Below the pieces are notes generated by a model. That model was not told the origin of the DNA. It saw only the letters and a program-made list of their open reading frames with translations, and ran no database searches. Positions 27,497 through 36,485 of a stretch of DNA of 64,000 nucleotides are shown piece by piece; the first letter of the stretch is position 1; every line of letters starts with the position of its first letter. The position numbers were made by a program, and so were the translations under genes. Source of the stretch: JAABQG01 sp963726365 (lineage in GTDB: Bacteria; Pseudomonadota; Gammaproteobacteria; Burkholderiales; Burkholderiaceae_C). The stretch covers positions 62,001 through 126,000 of the forward strand of contig CAVSCI010000012.1 of the NCBI GenBank assembly GCA_963726365.1, written 5' to 3'.

Positions 27497-28042
27497 TCAA
27501 ATCAATCCGTGTTGTTCAAAGACGTCGCGCCAGGCGGCGAGCTTGCGCTCGAAGCGCCAGGAGGCGTTGGCCGGACTGGTAGACGGCAGGCGATGCACTT
27601 CGACCCCCAGCATCGCCGTGTGCCGCGCATGCTTGTAGCTTTCGCCGCCATTGTGGGCGATGACGCGCAGGGCCGGGCAGCGCGCCTTCAAGGACGCGAA
27701 GTCATTGACTTGCGCGTGCCGGATGGCCGTGTCCAGGCTGCCCTGGCGCTCGCAACTGGCGTACACGTCCCACAGGCCCAGGCCGTGGTCGAGCAGCCAG
27801 GCAATCCTGTTTTCATAGCTGTCCATGACCATCTGACGATGGGTTGATGGCCATATCGCTTGAATAATGCGCCAGAAATGGTTCTGCGGATGCCCGTAAT
27901 ACTGCTGCGCCGCCAGCGAGGCCGTGCCAGGGAAGCTGCCGAGGATCAGCAGGGCGGTGCGGTCGGAGACCACGGGGGGCAGGCCGGTCAGTCTGGTGCC
28001 GGCTGGCGGGGGATTGGCGGCGATGGCGGGCTTCTTCAGCAT
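27497..28042 (-). CDS. DNA-deoxyinosine glycosylase (uracil-DNA glycosylase superfamily)
   Basis: A 181-residue base-excision repair glycosylase. Motif 1 is LILGSFPGTASLAAQQYYGHPQNHFWRI in part (GSFPG and HPQNHFW), typical of the DNA-deoxyinosine glycosylase branch. The C-terminal motif LPSTSPANASW matches the family. It should remove hypoxanthine, and possibly uracil, from DNA. It lies 11 bp upstream of the spermidine-synthase-like gene on the same strand. Confidence 0.87.
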   Translation of the reverse strand: MLKKPAIAANPPPAGTRLTGLPPVVSDRTALLILGSFPGTASLAAQQYYGHPQNHFWRIIQAIWPSTHRQMVMDSYENRIAWLLDHGLGLWDVYASCERQGSLDTAIRHAQVNDFASLKARCPALRVIAHNGGESYKHARHTAMLGVEVHRLPSTSPANASWRFERKLAAWRDVFEQHGLI

Positions 28043-28108
28043 GCAGCCTGCCCGAAGCGCCGGATTGGGGGAAATCTGAACATTTTTGGCATTATCCCAG
28101 CGTCGGAT

Positions 28109-28170
28109 GGTCTTTTATTGCTATTGTTTTTTTATTTGATGACGCTGGGTCCCGAAAAAACCGGAGTGGC
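28109..28170. repeat. AT-rich dispersed repeat with CCCAGCGTC / GACGCTGGG arms
   Basis: CCCAGCGTC and GACGCTGGG, near 28097 and 28141, are perfect nine-base inverted arms around an unusually AT-rich centre containing GCTATTGTTTTTTTATTTGAT. Similar pieces, GACCCAGCGTC next to GCTATTG-type palindromes, occur at about 54487-54530 and 52628-52660. It lies in the 234-bp gap between the glycosylase and TatD genes. Confidence 0.5.
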
Positions 28171-28175
28171 GACCC

Positions 28176-28205
28176 AAGCCAGCCGGGTCTCGCCCCGGCT
28201 GGCTT
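28176..28205. repeat. Perfect 12-bp inverted repeat
   Basis: AAGCCAGCCGGG (28176-28187) and CCCGGCTGGCTT (28194-28205) form a stable hairpin with a six-base loop. There is no T tract on either side, so it is not a standard terminator. It lies between two minus-strand genes (tatD end and glycosylase start). Confidence 0.6.
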
Positions 28206-28276
28206 CGGCAATCAGTAGCGCTTAAAAATAGATAGCGGATCAAGACCATTCCACGATGGGATGAAGCCAAAAACCC

Positions 28277-29140
28277 TCAACATTCCACCCCAAACCCCTC
28301 CACCAGCCCCGCCAGCTTCGGCAACGCTTCGACCGCATTGCGCGAAGTCGCCAGCGCCAGCGCCTCCACGGACATCCCCCGCAATCCCGCCACCACCGCC
28401 CCGATCTGCGGCAACTCCCCCGGCTCGTTGCGTCGCCTCGACTGGCCAGCCGCGCGTTGTTCGGCTGTCACGTACAGCCAGTGCGGCGGGATGTCGGGCG
28501 CATCGGTCTCCAGCACCAGCGCCTCCAGAGGCAGTTCGGCGGCCAGTCGGCGCAACTGCAGGGCGCGGTCATAGGTCACCGCGCCGCCAAAGCCCAGCTT
28601 GAAACCCAGGTCGATGAAGGCCAGCGCCTGCTGCGCGCTGCCGTTGAAGGCGTGGGCGATGCCGCGCCACCCCTCGGGGGCACCGAGTTCGCGCAGCGGC
28701 CGCAGCAAGGCATCGGCCGAGCGGCGCACATGCAGGATCACCGGCAGGCCGTGCCGGCGCGCCAGCTTGAGCTGTTCGCGGTAGAAGGCCTCCTGACGTT
28801 CCTTCAGCGGACTGGCATTGAGTTCAGGCACGAAATAGTCCAGCCCGATCTCGCCGACGGCCACCAGGTGCGGGTCGTCGCGATGGCGCGTCAGCGCCAA
28901 GTCGAGCGCGGCCAGGTCAGCGTCGCCCGCCTGCGCCACGTACAGCGGGTGGATGCCCAGCGCATAGCTGTCGCCGAACTGGTGCGCGAGTGCGCGGACT
29001 GTGTCGAAATTCGCCACTTCGACCGCCGGGATCACGCAGTGCCTGACGCTATGGCGAAAGGCGCGCTCCCGGACGGCGCCGATTTCCGCACCAAACTCGG
29101 GCGCATCGAGGTGGCAGTGGGTGTCGATCCAGTCGCTCAT
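28277..29140 (-). CDS. tatD: TatD family metal-dependent hydrolase
   Basis: A 287-residue TIM-barrel DNase-like hydrolase. The first metal motif is DTHCHLDAPEF, then GIHPLYV, the bridging glutamate in AVGEIGLDYFVP, VILHVRRSADALLRPL, GIAHAFNGSAQQA and the final LETDAPDIPPHW. These match TatD/YcfH/YjjV proteins, which have 3'-exonuclease activity linked to DNA repair and DNA turnover. The start is at 29140 (MSDWIDTHCHLD), not the earlier codons in the frame. Divergent from the trypsin-like protease gene. Confidence 0.92.
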   Translation of the reverse strand: MSDWIDTHCHLDAPEFGAEIGAVRERAFRHSVRHCVIPAVEVANFDTVRALAHQFGDSYALGIHPLYVAQAGDADLAALDLALTRHRDDPHLVAVGEIGLDYFVPELNASPLKERQEAFYREQLKLARRHGLPVILHVRRSADALLRPLRELGAPEGWRGIAHAFNGSAQQALAFIDLGFKLGFGGAVTYDRALQLRRLAAELPLEALVLETDAPDIPPHWLYVTAEQRAAGQSRRRNEPGELPQIGAVVAGLRGMSVEALALATSRNAVEALPKLAGLVEGFGVEC

Positions 29141-29234
29141 GGCGCCATCATGCCGCAAGCCCTGCAAGACACGTGCAGGGACAAACGAAGCATGCTAACG
29201 TTGTGGCTCCATCGCTCAATCTGCAGGCCAACCG

Positions 29235-30182
29235 ATGCGAAAGTCCGCCCTCTACAGCCGCTCGGCGCCCCCGCAACCGGTGGCGCCGCCGGTGTCCGCG
29301 GCGCAGCGAGGTACTGCGCCAGACGGTGTCGACAGTGCATCATCTCCATCTGTCCCGTCCGGTCCTGTGTCCTGGCGGCTGCGCCTTCAGGGACTTTCCT
29401 TCACCGACCCCCGCCTCCTGTGGGCTGCGATTTGCCTGCTGGGCGTCCTGCTGATCGCCACGATCACCTTCGCCCTGCGCCCCGGCGCACGCGCGCTCAC
29501 GCAGGACGACATCAACGCCGCCGTGCTGCACACGCTGGAAAACACCCCCCTGCCCTCGCCGGCCGCGCGGGCGGCCGGCGTCATCCGTCCTTCGGTCGTG
29601 CGCGTGATGGGCTTTCGCAAGGGCAAGAAGGGCGGGGACGATATCGAGCATGGCGTGGGCACCGGCGTGGTGATCGTTGACAAAGGCGTGATCCTGACCA
29701 ACCTGCATGTGGTCCAGTCGGCCGACACCATCAAGGTGCTGTTTGCCGACGGGCTGGAAGCCACCGCCTCCATCACCGGCGCGCAGCCGGAGAACGACCT
29801 GGCCGTGCTGCAGGCGCACAAGATCCCCGACGACCTGATCCCCGCCACCATGCGCTCCACGCACGACCTGGCCCCCGGCGACCAGGTGGTCGCCGTGGGC
29901 TTTCCCTACGGCATCGGGCCGTCGTATTCCGCCGGCGTGATCTCGGGGCTCAAGCGCGTGTTCCGCTCGCCCGAGGGCAAGCAGCAGCTCAACAACCTGA
30001 TCCAGTTCGACGCCGCCGCCAATCCCGGCAACTCCGGCGGCCCGCTGGTCACCATGGACGGCGAGGTGGTCGGCATCGTCACCGCCATCCTCAACCCCAC
30101 CCCCGCGCGCACCTTCATCGGCATCGGCTTTGCCGTGCCGATCGAAAACGCCGCGGCCGCCGTCGGCCTGCACCCATTCTGA
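29235..30182 (+). CDS. Membrane-anchored S1C (HtrA-like) serine protease without PDZ domain
   Basis: A 315-residue protein with a proline/serine-rich N-terminus, one transmembrane segment (about 62-81, LLWAAICLLGVLLIATITFA) and a periplasmic trypsin-like domain. The catalytic triad is His158 (TNLHVV), Asp188 (ENDLAV) and Ser267 (GNSGGP). The protein ends right after the protease domain at GLHPF, so it has no PDZ domain, unlike DegP or DegS. It lies just upstream of a MoxR-DUF58-VWA operon, separated by a tandem 59-bp repeat; a role in envelope stress or complex assembly is plausible but inferred. Confidence 0.9.
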   Translation: MRKSALYSRSAPPQPVAPPVSAAQRGTAPDGVDSASSPSVPSGPVSWRLRLQGLSFTDPRLLWAAICLLGVLLIATITFALRPGARALTQDDINAAVLHTLENTPLPSPAARAAGVIRPSVVRVMGFRKGKKGGDDIEHGVGTGVVIVDKGVILTNLHVVQSADTIKVLFADGLEATASITGAQPENDLAVLQAHKIPDDLIPATMRSTHDLAPGDQVVAVGFPYGIGPSYSAGVISGLKRVFRSPEGKQQLNNLIQFDAAANPGNSGGPLVTMDGEVVGIVTAILNPTPARTFIGIGFAVPIENAAAAVGLHPF

Positions 30183-30186
30183 AAAC

Positions 30187-30304
30187 TTGCGGGACAGACC
30201 AAGAGTTACACACCGTGAACTTTGCTCTGTCCTCAACCATTTAATTTGCGGGTCAGACCCAGCGTTACACGCAGTGAACTTTGCTCTGTCCTCAACCCTT
30301 TAGG
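30187..30304. repeat. Tandem 59-bp direct repeat (two copies)
   Basis: Copies at 30187-30245 and 30246-30304 both run TTGCGGG-CAGACC-AG-GTTACAC, then share the unbroken GTGAACTTTGCTCTGTCC and end TCAACC-TTTA. They differ at a handful of positions. GGGTCAGACCC-like motifs of this sort recur in betaproteobacteria as dispersed repeats, sometimes near REP-associated transposases. The second copy runs into the ribosome-binding region of the moxR gene (TTTAGGAGCC). Confidence 0.85.
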
Positions 30305-30311
30305 AGCCCTC

Positions 30312-31320
30312 ATGGACATGAATCCCGCAAAAGCCCGCCGACACCGCGCAACTGATGGAACAGATCCTCTACGAGGTCAAGCGCGTCGTGGTCGGGCAGG
30401 ACCGCTTCCTGGAGCGCGTGATGATCGCCATGCTGGCCCAGGGCCATCTGCTGGTCGAGGGCGTTCCCGGGCTGGCCAAGACGCTCACCATCAAGACCCT
30501 GGCCAACACCGTGCGCGGCCAGTTCAAGCGCATCCAGTTCACGCCCGACCTGGTGCCGTCCGACCTGGTCGGCACGCGCATCTACAACCAGAAGACCGGC
30601 GACTTCAGCACGGCGCTCGGGCCGGTCTTCACCAACCTGCTGTTGGCCGACGAGATCAACCGCGCGCCGGCCAAGGTGCAGAGCGCGCTGCTGGAGGTGA
30701 TGCAGGAGCGCCAGGTGACGATTGCTGGCGAAACACACCGGGTACCCTCGCCCTTCCTGGTCATGGCCACGCAGAACCCGATCGAGACCGAGGGCACCTA
30801 CCCGCTGCCCGAGGCGCAGGTGGACCGCTTCATGATGAAGGTGCTGGTGGACTACCCCACCGATGAAGAAGAGTTCGTGATCGTGCAGCGCGTGACCGGC
30901 CCGGCGGTGGACGTGACGGCGGTGGCCACCACCGAGCAACTCGCCGCGCTGCAGGCCGAATGCCGCCGGGTCTACGTGGACCCGTCGCTGATCCAGTATG
31001 CGGTGAAGCTGGTGGCGGCCACGCGCACACCCGAGAAAGCCGGCCTCAAGGACCTGGCGCGCTTCATCACCTTCGGCGCCAGCCCGCGCGCCACCATCAA
31101 CCTGACCGAGGGCGCGCGCGCGCTGGCCCTGCTGCGCGGGCGCAGCTATGCGCTGCCCGAGGACATGACCGATCTGGTGCCCGACGTGCTGCGCCACCGG
31201 CTGGTGCTGTCTTACGAGGCGCTGTCCGAGGGGCTCTCGGCCGATGCCGTGGTGGAGAAGATCATGGCAAAGATCCCGGTTCCGGCCAAGCCGCTGGAAC
31301 ACGAAAAACTCGCGGCCTGA
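30312..31320 (+). CDS. MoxR family AAA+ ATPase (frameshift near start)
   Basis: An AAA+ ATPase of the MoxR class, about 336 residues. Walker A is GVPGLAKT and Walker B LLADEINRAPAKVQSALLE; sensor 1 is in FLVMATQNPIETEGTYPLPEAQ. MoxR ATPases act as chaperones with VWA-domain partners, here encoded next to it. A clean start ATG lies at 30355 (MEQILYEVKRVVVGQ), but the family extends further. An ATG at 30312 (MDMNPAKA) with AGGAG upstream joins the ADTAQLMEQ frame if one base near 30335 is removed, so a frameshift is likely there. Confidence 0.93.
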
Positions 31321-31321
31321 C

Positions 31322-32371
31322 ATGGTCTTCAGGAACCCGTTTCGCCGCAAGGGCGCCGTCGAACAGGCGCAACCGGACCCCGCTGCGGTCGCGCCCGCGG
31401 CGGACGAGACCGGCGGCGCCGAACGGGTGCTGCGCCGGCTCGAATGGTCGGTCATCCGCCGGCTCGACGGCCTGCTGCAGGGCGACTACCGCACGCTGAT
31501 GCGCGGCGCCGGCCTGGACCTGGCGGACCTGCGCGAATACCAGCACCACGACGACGTGCGCCACATCGACTGGAACGTCACGGCCCGGCTGCAGGTGCCG
31601 CACGTGCGCGTGTTCACCGAAGACCGCGAGATGGCCGCCTGGTTCCTGCTCGACCTGAGCCCGTCGATGGATTTCGGCTCCCACACCCAGCGCAAACAGG
31701 GGGTGGCGGCCGAATTCGTGGCCGTGCTGGCGCGCCTGCTCACGCGCCACGGCAACCGCGTGGGCGCGCTGGTCTATGGCACCGGGGTCGACACCGTCAT
31801 TCCCGCGCGCGGCGGGCGCCGCCACGTGCTGCAGATGCTGCACACGCTGCAGCACCGCCCCGAGACCAAGGACAGCACCGGCACGCGGCTGCACGAGTTG
31901 CTGACGGCGGCCGGCAACGTGGTGCGCCGGCGCTCCACGGTCTTCGTGGTGTCGGACTTCATCAGCGAGCCAGGCTGGGAAAAGCCGTTGGCGCAGCTCG
32001 CCCTGCGCCACGAGGTGGTGGCCGTGCGCCTGCACGACCCGCTGGAGCTCGCCCTGCCCGACCTGGGCCTGATCCCGGTGCGCGACGCCGAGACCGGCGA
32101 GCAACTGATGGTGGACACCAGCGACAAAGGCTTCCGCCAGCGATTCGCGCGCATTGCCGCGCAGCGCGAGGCCGACCTGCGGGCCGCGCTGGCGCACGCC
32201 GGCGTGGACACGCTGGAGCTGTCCACCGGCGGCGACCTGGTGGACGCAGTGGTGCGCTTCGCCGACCTGCGCCGCCAGCGCACCCGGCGCAACACCGGCG
32301 GCGCCTGCCGCGCCACCTGCACCAGGCCGCCTGAGCCGGCGCATTCAAGGACCCCAAGGACGCGACCATGA
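31322..32371 (+). CDS. DUF58 domain-containing protein
   Basis: A DUF58 protein of about 349 residues, which usually joins MoxR in VWA-linked operons. The signature is GDYRTLMRGAGLDLADLREYQ, then DDVRHIDWNVTARL, and a vWA-like half DLSPSMDFGSH that keeps a DxSxS-like metal motif. The last about 25 residues (after LRRQRTRR) are compositionally odd; a one-base change there would give ALPRHLHQAA and an earlier stop, so a frameshift near 32300 is possible. As read, the stop overlaps the start of the following VWA gene in ATGA fashion, which favours the present end. Confidence 0.9.
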   Translation: MVFRNPFRRKGAVEQAQPDPAAVAPAADETGGAERVLRRLEWSVIRRLDGLLQGDYRTLMRGAGLDLADLREYQHHDDVRHIDWNVTARLQVPHVRVFTEDREMAAWFLLDLSPSMDFGSHTQRKQGVAAEFVAVLARLLTRHGNRVGALVYGTGVDTVIPARGGRRHVLQMLHTLQHRPETKDSTGTRLHELLTAAGNVVRRRSTVFVVSDFISEPGWEKPLAQLALRHEVVAVRLHDPLELALPDLGLIPVRDAETGEQLMVDTSDKGFRQRFARIAAQREADLRAALAHAGVDTLELSTGGDLVDAVVRFADLRRQRTRRNTGGACRATCTRPPEPAHSRTPRTRP

Positions 32372-33411
32372 CCTTCCTCTGGCCCCAATTCCTCTGGCTG
32401 CTGCTGGCGCTGCCCCTGCTGGTGCTGCTCTACCTGTGGCTGCTGCGCCGGCGCCGTGCGCTGGCGCTGCGCTACGCCAGCCTGTCCATCGTCAAGGAGG
32501 CCCTGGGCAAGGGCCCCGGCCTGCGCCGGCACATTCCACCGGCGCTGTTTCTGCTGGCGCTGGCCGCGATGCTGCTGGCCGCGGCGCGGCCGTTCGCGGT
32601 GGTGACGCTGCCGTCGGACCAGGAGACCATCATCCTGGCGATGGACGTCTCGGGCAGCATGCGCGCCACCGACGTCAAGCCGAACCGGCTGGTCGCCTCG
32701 CAGGTCGCGGCCAAGGCCTTCCTGGAGGAACTGCCGCGCAAGGTGCGCGTGGGCATCGTCGCCTTCGCCGGCACCGCCCAGGTGGTGCAGCCGCCCACGC
32801 TCAGCCGCGAAGACCTGGTGGCGGCCATCGACAAGTTCCAGATGCAGCGCGCCACCGCCATCGGCAGCGCCATCGTGATCGCGCTGGCCGAGCTGTTCCC
32901 CGACCAGGGCATCGACCTGGACACCGTGGCGCGCGCCAGCGGTCGGCCACGCCCCATGGCCATCGACGCGGCGCCGAAGAAGCCGCAGAAGGAGTTCACA
33001 CCAGTGGCGCCCGGCTCCTACAACTCGGCCGCCATCATCCTGCTGACCGACGGCCAGCGCACCACCGGCGTGGACACGCTGGAGGCCGCCAAGATGGCCG
33101 CCGACCGCGGCGTGCGCATCTACACCGTGGGCATCGGCACGGTGGACGGCGAAACCATCGGCTTCGAGGGCTGGTCGATGCGCGTGCGCCTGGACGAGGA
33201 GACGCTGAAGAAGATCGCGCTGCAGACCCAGGGCGAATACTTCTACGCCGGCACCGCGGAGAACCTGAAGGCCGTCTACGAAAAGCTGGGCTCGCGCCTG
33301 ACGGTGGAGAAGAAAGAGACCGAGATCTCCGGCCTGCTGGCCCTGGCGGCCGCCGTGCTGGCGCTGCTGTCGGGCGGCTTGTCGCTGCTGTGGTTCAACC
33401 GGGTGCTGTGA
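32368..33411 (+). CDS. VWA domain-containing membrane protein (BatA-like)
   Basis: A 347-residue inner-membrane protein: two N-terminal hydrophobic segments (about 7-26 and 59-75), then a von Willebrand factor A domain with an intact MIDAS motif DVSGS (93-97) and TDGQRTTG, and a C-terminal hydrophobic segment (about 323-340, LLALAAAVLALLSGGLSLL). The order MoxR-DUF58-VWA and this topology match BatA-type aerotolerance operons, whose roles include envelope integrity and stress. A target substrate is not visible. Confidence 0.93.
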   Translation: MTFLWPQFLWLLLALPLLVLLYLWLLRRRRALALRYASLSIVKEALGKGPGLRRHIPPALFLLALAAMLLAAARPFAVVTLPSDQETIILAMDVSGSMRATDVKPNRLVASQVAAKAFLEELPRKVRVGIVAFAGTAQVVQPPTLSREDLVAAIDKFQMQRATAIGSAIVIALAELFPDQGIDLDTVARASGRPRPMAIDAAPKKPQKEFTPVAPGSYNSAAIILLTDGQRTTGVDTLEAAKMAADRGVRIYTVGIGTVDGETIGFEGWSMRVRLDEETLKKIALQTQGEYFYAGTAENLKAVYEKLGSRLTVEKKETEISGLLALAAAVLALLSGGLSLLWFNRVL

Positions 33412-33474
33412 GGCGGCTTCAGCGCCATTCATGAACAAGATGTGCCCGTTCCCAGCGCCGACATTTCGCAATCG

Positions 33475-33532
33475 GCTATTGATTCAATAGTGAACCGGTC
33501 CTGACTCCCGGGCCGGTTCAGGCACAAGCCTG
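33475..33532. repeat. Palindromic dispersed repeat, GCTATTGATTCAATAG type, copy 1
   Basis: CTATTGATTCAATAG is a near-perfect 15-base palindrome, followed by GTGAACCGG, a TGACT segment and CCGGTTC, which pair to form a second hairpin (33492-33519), and by CAGGCACAAGCCTG (33519-33532). The first 19 bases are identical to the copy at 41405, and the two agree at about 35-38 of 42 positions overall. It lies just after the VWA gene and before the sulfur-related block. Confidence 0.8.
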
Positions 33533-33693
33533 GAGCCTCGGCGTCCGGAGAAATGACGGTTTCGACGGTTCCCACCATAATCCGGTGGCACCCATGAAGA
33601 CAGTACCCTCCACCGCGCACAAGGCAGCCCACGAAACCCGGCAAAGACAGCGATGAGCAAAAACCAAGCCGCAATCAAATCCTGCTGGCCCAG

Positions 33694-34158
33694 GTGGTCT
33701 GGGCATTGATGATCGTTTTTTTACTGGCAGGCGTGGCGTGGTACGGCCTTTCGGGGGAGGTCCTCATGCGGATCTGGCAGAACCTGGTCGAGCGCCCGGG
33801 CGGGCCGATGACGTTTCGCGTCATCCTGCAGCCGATCATGGCGACGGTCGCCGCCGCGCTGGCCGGGGTGCGGGATGCGCGGGCCGGTCGCAGCCCCTAT
33901 TTCTGGTCGATTCTGCGCAACCCGGAGCAGCGCGGTCCCCGCCTGCAGGAGGGCATGGTGGCCACGGCGCGGATCATTCTCCTGGGGCTGGTGATGGACG
34001 TCATCTACCAGATCGTGGTGTTCGACACCTTTCATCCGGCCGAGGCGGCGATCGTCGCGCTGCTGCTGGCCTTTGTCCCGTACCTGCTGCTGCGCGGCCC
34101 GGTCGCGCGCATCGCGCGCTGGTGGCTCGGCCGTGGTTCCGCAGGCGACATCCGCTGA
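33694..34158 (+). CDS. Small integral membrane protein of unknown function
   Basis: A protein of about 154 residues with a first hydrophobic segment (MVWALMIVFLLAGVAWYGLS), a central soluble stretch with the sequence ARAGRSPYFWSILRN, and two closely packed hydrophobic segments (ARIILLGLVMDVIYQIVVF and AAIVALLLAFVPYLLLRGP). I do not recognise the family. The frame is open upstream to about 33652 without an ATG, while an ATG at 33653 with MSKNQ lies in another frame; one missing base would join them as MSKNQ-RNQILLAQVVWAL, so the N-terminus is uncertain. It precedes the SulP gene by 28 bp and is probably cotranscribed. Confidence 0.7.
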   Translation: MVWALMIVFLLAGVAWYGLSGEVLMRIWQNLVERPGGPMTFRVILQPIMATVAAALAGVRDARAGRSPYFWSILRNPEQRGPRLQEGMVATARIILLGLVMDVIYQIVVFDTFHPAEAAIVALLLAFVPYLLLRGPVARIARWWLGRGSAGDIR

Positions 34159-34186
34159 CCGGCCGCAGACTCAACGATCAATCGCC

Positions 34187-35926
34187 ATGAAGACACAAAT
34201 CGAACAGCTGCGCAGGGCGACGCGGGGCATGAGGCCCAAGCGCAACCATCTCGCGGCCGACCTGATCGCCGCGCTGACCTTTGCCGTGGTCAACGTGCCG
34301 CAGGCCATGGGCCACGCGCTGCTGGCCGCGGTGAACCCCTTGCTCGGCATCTACACCCTGATGGTGTCGGTGCCGGTCGGCGCCATTTTCTCCAGCTCGG
34401 TCTTCATGAACGTGTCGACCACCGGGGCGCTGTCGGTGGCGGCTGGCGCGGTGCTGATCGACTTCCCGCCAGGCCAGCGGGCGGAGGGGCTGGTGGTGCT
34501 GGTGCTGATGGTGGGGGTGTTCCAGCTGCTGGCCGGCCTGTTCCGGCTGGGCTTCGTGATCCGCTTCGTCTCGAACGCGGTGATGACCGGCTTCCTCAAC
34601 GGTGTGGCCGTGCTGATCATCCTGGGCCAGCTGAGCGACCTCACCGGCTACCAGAGCAGCTTCTCGAACCGCGTGGCCCAGTCGCTGGACCTGCTGCTGC
34701 ACCTGGGCCAGATCAACCCGCAGGCCTCCGCCATCGGCCTGCTGACGCTGGGGCTGATCGCGCTCTTGCTGTGGCTGAAGGCCACGCGGCGCTTTGCCTT
34801 CATCATCGCCATCGCGGTGGCGACCATCACCCTGGTCTTGCTGAACCTGCCGGCCCTGTCAACGTCCGCCAGTTTCGCCATCGTGCCCACCGTGGGCACC
34901 CTGTCGGCCATCCCGCGCGAGCTGCCGCAGCTGGCGCTGCCCCAGCTGTCGCTGGTCCTGTCGCTGTGGCTGCCGGCCTTGTCGATCGCCATCATCGGCC
35001 TGGTGCAGGGCGCAGGCGTCAGCCAGGGCACGCCCAACCCCGACGGCCGCTACCCCGACGTCTCGCGCGACTTCCTCGGCCAGGGCGCGGCCAACATGGC
35101 CACCAGCCTGGTCGGTGGCCTGCCTGCGGGCGGCTCGGTCTCCGGCACGGTGCTGGTCATGGGTGCGGGCGCCCGGTCGCGCTGGGCCAACATCTTCGTC
35201 GGCCTGTTCGTGGCGCTCATCGTGCTGCTGGCCGGACCGCTGGTGGAGCGGGTGCCCATGCCCGCGCTGGCCGCGCTGCTGATCGTCGCCGGGATTCAGG
35301 GGTTTCGAATGGAGCAGGCGGTGATGGTCTGGCAGGCAGGCCGGATCTCGAAGGTCAGCATGGTCGTCACCTTCGTCGCGATCCTGGTGGTGCCGCTGCA
35401 GTTCGCGGTGTTGTTCGGCGTGGCCCTGAGCATCCTGCTCAACACCGTTCGCCAGTCGAACAAGGTCATCGTCAAGCAGTGGCTGCTGCAGCCGCAGGGC
35501 TTTCCGCTGGAGCAGTCGCCACCCCGGCACCTGCCCAGCCATCAGCTGACGCTGCTGCACGTCTATGGCAGCCTGGCCTTCGCCGCGGCCCGCAACCTGG
35601 AAGAGATGCTGCCGGCGGTCGGCGATGCCACCCACGCCGTGGTGGCGATCAACCTGCGCGGCAAGAGCGACATCGGCAGCACCTTCGTGACCGTGCTGCA
35701 GCGCTATGCGCAGACGCTGAACCAGCGCAACAGCAAGCTGATGCTGGTGGGCCTGGATCCGGCCGTTCGCGCCCAGCTGGCCAAGACGGGCGTGCTGAAG
35801 GTGATCGGTGAAGAGAACGTCTTCCTCGCGACGCCCCAGATCGGCGAGGCGCTGAACCAGGCGGTGGCGGCGGCGAACGCCTGGCTGGGTCAGTCCCCGC
35901 AGGAATCCCCTGAGAGGCCAACCTAG
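34187..35926 (+). CDS. SulP family inorganic anion transporter with STAS domain
   Basis: A 579-residue permease of the SLC26/SulP family. The N-terminal membrane domain (about 20-420) has RNHLAADLIAALTFAVVNVPQAMGHALL in part, NPLLGIYTLMVSVPVGAIFSSS, GLPAGGSVSGTVL and VPMPALAALLIVAGIQGF. The C-terminal STAS domain (about 465-575) includes LTLLHVYGSLAFAAARNLEE and AVVAINLRGKSDIGST. SulP proteins move sulfate, bicarbonate or other anions. Because the next genes are a sulfatase and its maturase, sulfate is the likely substrate (inference), for uptake or release. Start at the ATG at 34187. Confidence 0.92.
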   Translation: MKTQIEQLRRATRGMRPKRNHLAADLIAALTFAVVNVPQAMGHALLAAVNPLLGIYTLMVSVPVGAIFSSSVFMNVSTTGALSVAAGAVLIDFPPGQRAEGLVVLVLMVGVFQLLAGLFRLGFVIRFVSNAVMTGFLNGVAVLIILGQLSDLTGYQSSFSNRVAQSLDLLLHLGQINPQASAIGLLTLGLIALLLWLKATRRFAFIIAIAVATITLVLLNLPALSTSASFAIVPTVGTLSAIPRELPQLALPQLSLVLSLWLPALSIAIIGLVQGAGVSQGTPNPDGRYPDVSRDFLGQGAANMATSLVGGLPAGGSVSGTVLVMGAGARSRWANIFVGLFVALIVLLAGPLVERVPMPALAALLIVAGIQGFRMEQAVMVWQAGRISKVSMVVTFVAILVVPLQFAVLFGVALSILLNTVRQSNKVIVKQWLLQPQGFPLEQSPPRHLPSHQLTLLHVYGSLAFAAARNLEEMLPAVGDATHAVVAINLRGKSDIGSTFVTVLQRYAQTLNQRNSKLMLVGLDPAVRAQLAKTGVLKVIGEENVFLATPQIGEALNQAVAAANAWLGQSPQESPERPT

Positions 35927-36013
35927 AATGCCGATTGGTCGCCTGATTTCCACGCATGCCGCGCTTGCGGCGCGCAAGGGGCTGGTGATTGTTTCTGACA
36001 AGGAAGCGGTGCA

Positions 36014-36457
36014 ATGAGCGATCCCCAAAGCAGTGAAGCGTCCGGCCGGTTTGAAGTCCGCGTGTCGGCGGACAGCCACTTTGCCTGGATTCGCACCCGT
36101 TTGGCTGTCGAGAACACGATGCTGGCCTACCTTCGAACGTCGGTCTCGCTGATCGGCTTCGGTTTTGCCATCGTCCAGTTCCTGCACAACGCCCAGGCGA
36201 TTCCCGGCGCAGGCGCCCCCCGCTTTCCGGAAGCCCCCTTGTACCTGGGGCTGGCGCTGATCTTCTGCGGCATCGTGGTCGCGATCATCGCGTTGGTCGA
36301 TTTCCGCCGGACGTTGCAATACCTGTGGAGCGGCGGCTACGCGGCGATCGCGGGAATGACCGCCGAAGGCCACAAGACACCGCTCTACGCCGTCGGCGCC
36401 ATTCTGATCCTCATCGGACTGTTCGCCTTCTTTGCCGTGCTGCTGCGCTTTCTCTAG
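36014..36457 (+). CDS. DUF202 (YidH family) membrane protein
   Basis: A 147-residue protein with the DUF202 signature: FAWIRTRLAVENTMLAYLRTSVSLIGFGFAI in part, then two more hydrophobic segments (LYLGLALIFCGIVVAIIALV and AVGAILILIGLFAFFAVLL). The first helix carries the conserved RTRLAxxRT-type motif. The function of DUF202 is not known. It lies between SulP and the sulfatase maturase, 87 bp after SulP and 28 bp before the maturase, suggesting one transcription unit. Confidence 0.9.
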   Translation: MSDPQSSEASGRFEVRVSADSHFAWIRTRLAVENTMLAYLRTSVSLIGFGFAIVQFLHNAQAIPGAGAPRFPEAPLYLGLALIFCGIVVAIIALVDFRRTLQYLWSGGYAAIAGMTAEGHKTPLYAVGAILILIGLFAFFAVLLRFL

Positions 36458-36485
36458 GGACCGTACCTTGGTTACGAATACCTCC

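Noticed and set aside
30187..30304. Possible CRISPR fragment from two 59-bp repeats.
   Set aside because: The units are directly tandem without spacers and there are no cas genes.
33429..33674. An 81-codon minus-strand frame in the VWA-to-membrane-protein gap.
   Set aside because: It reads through the palindromic repeat, has no homologous features and no ribosome-binding site.
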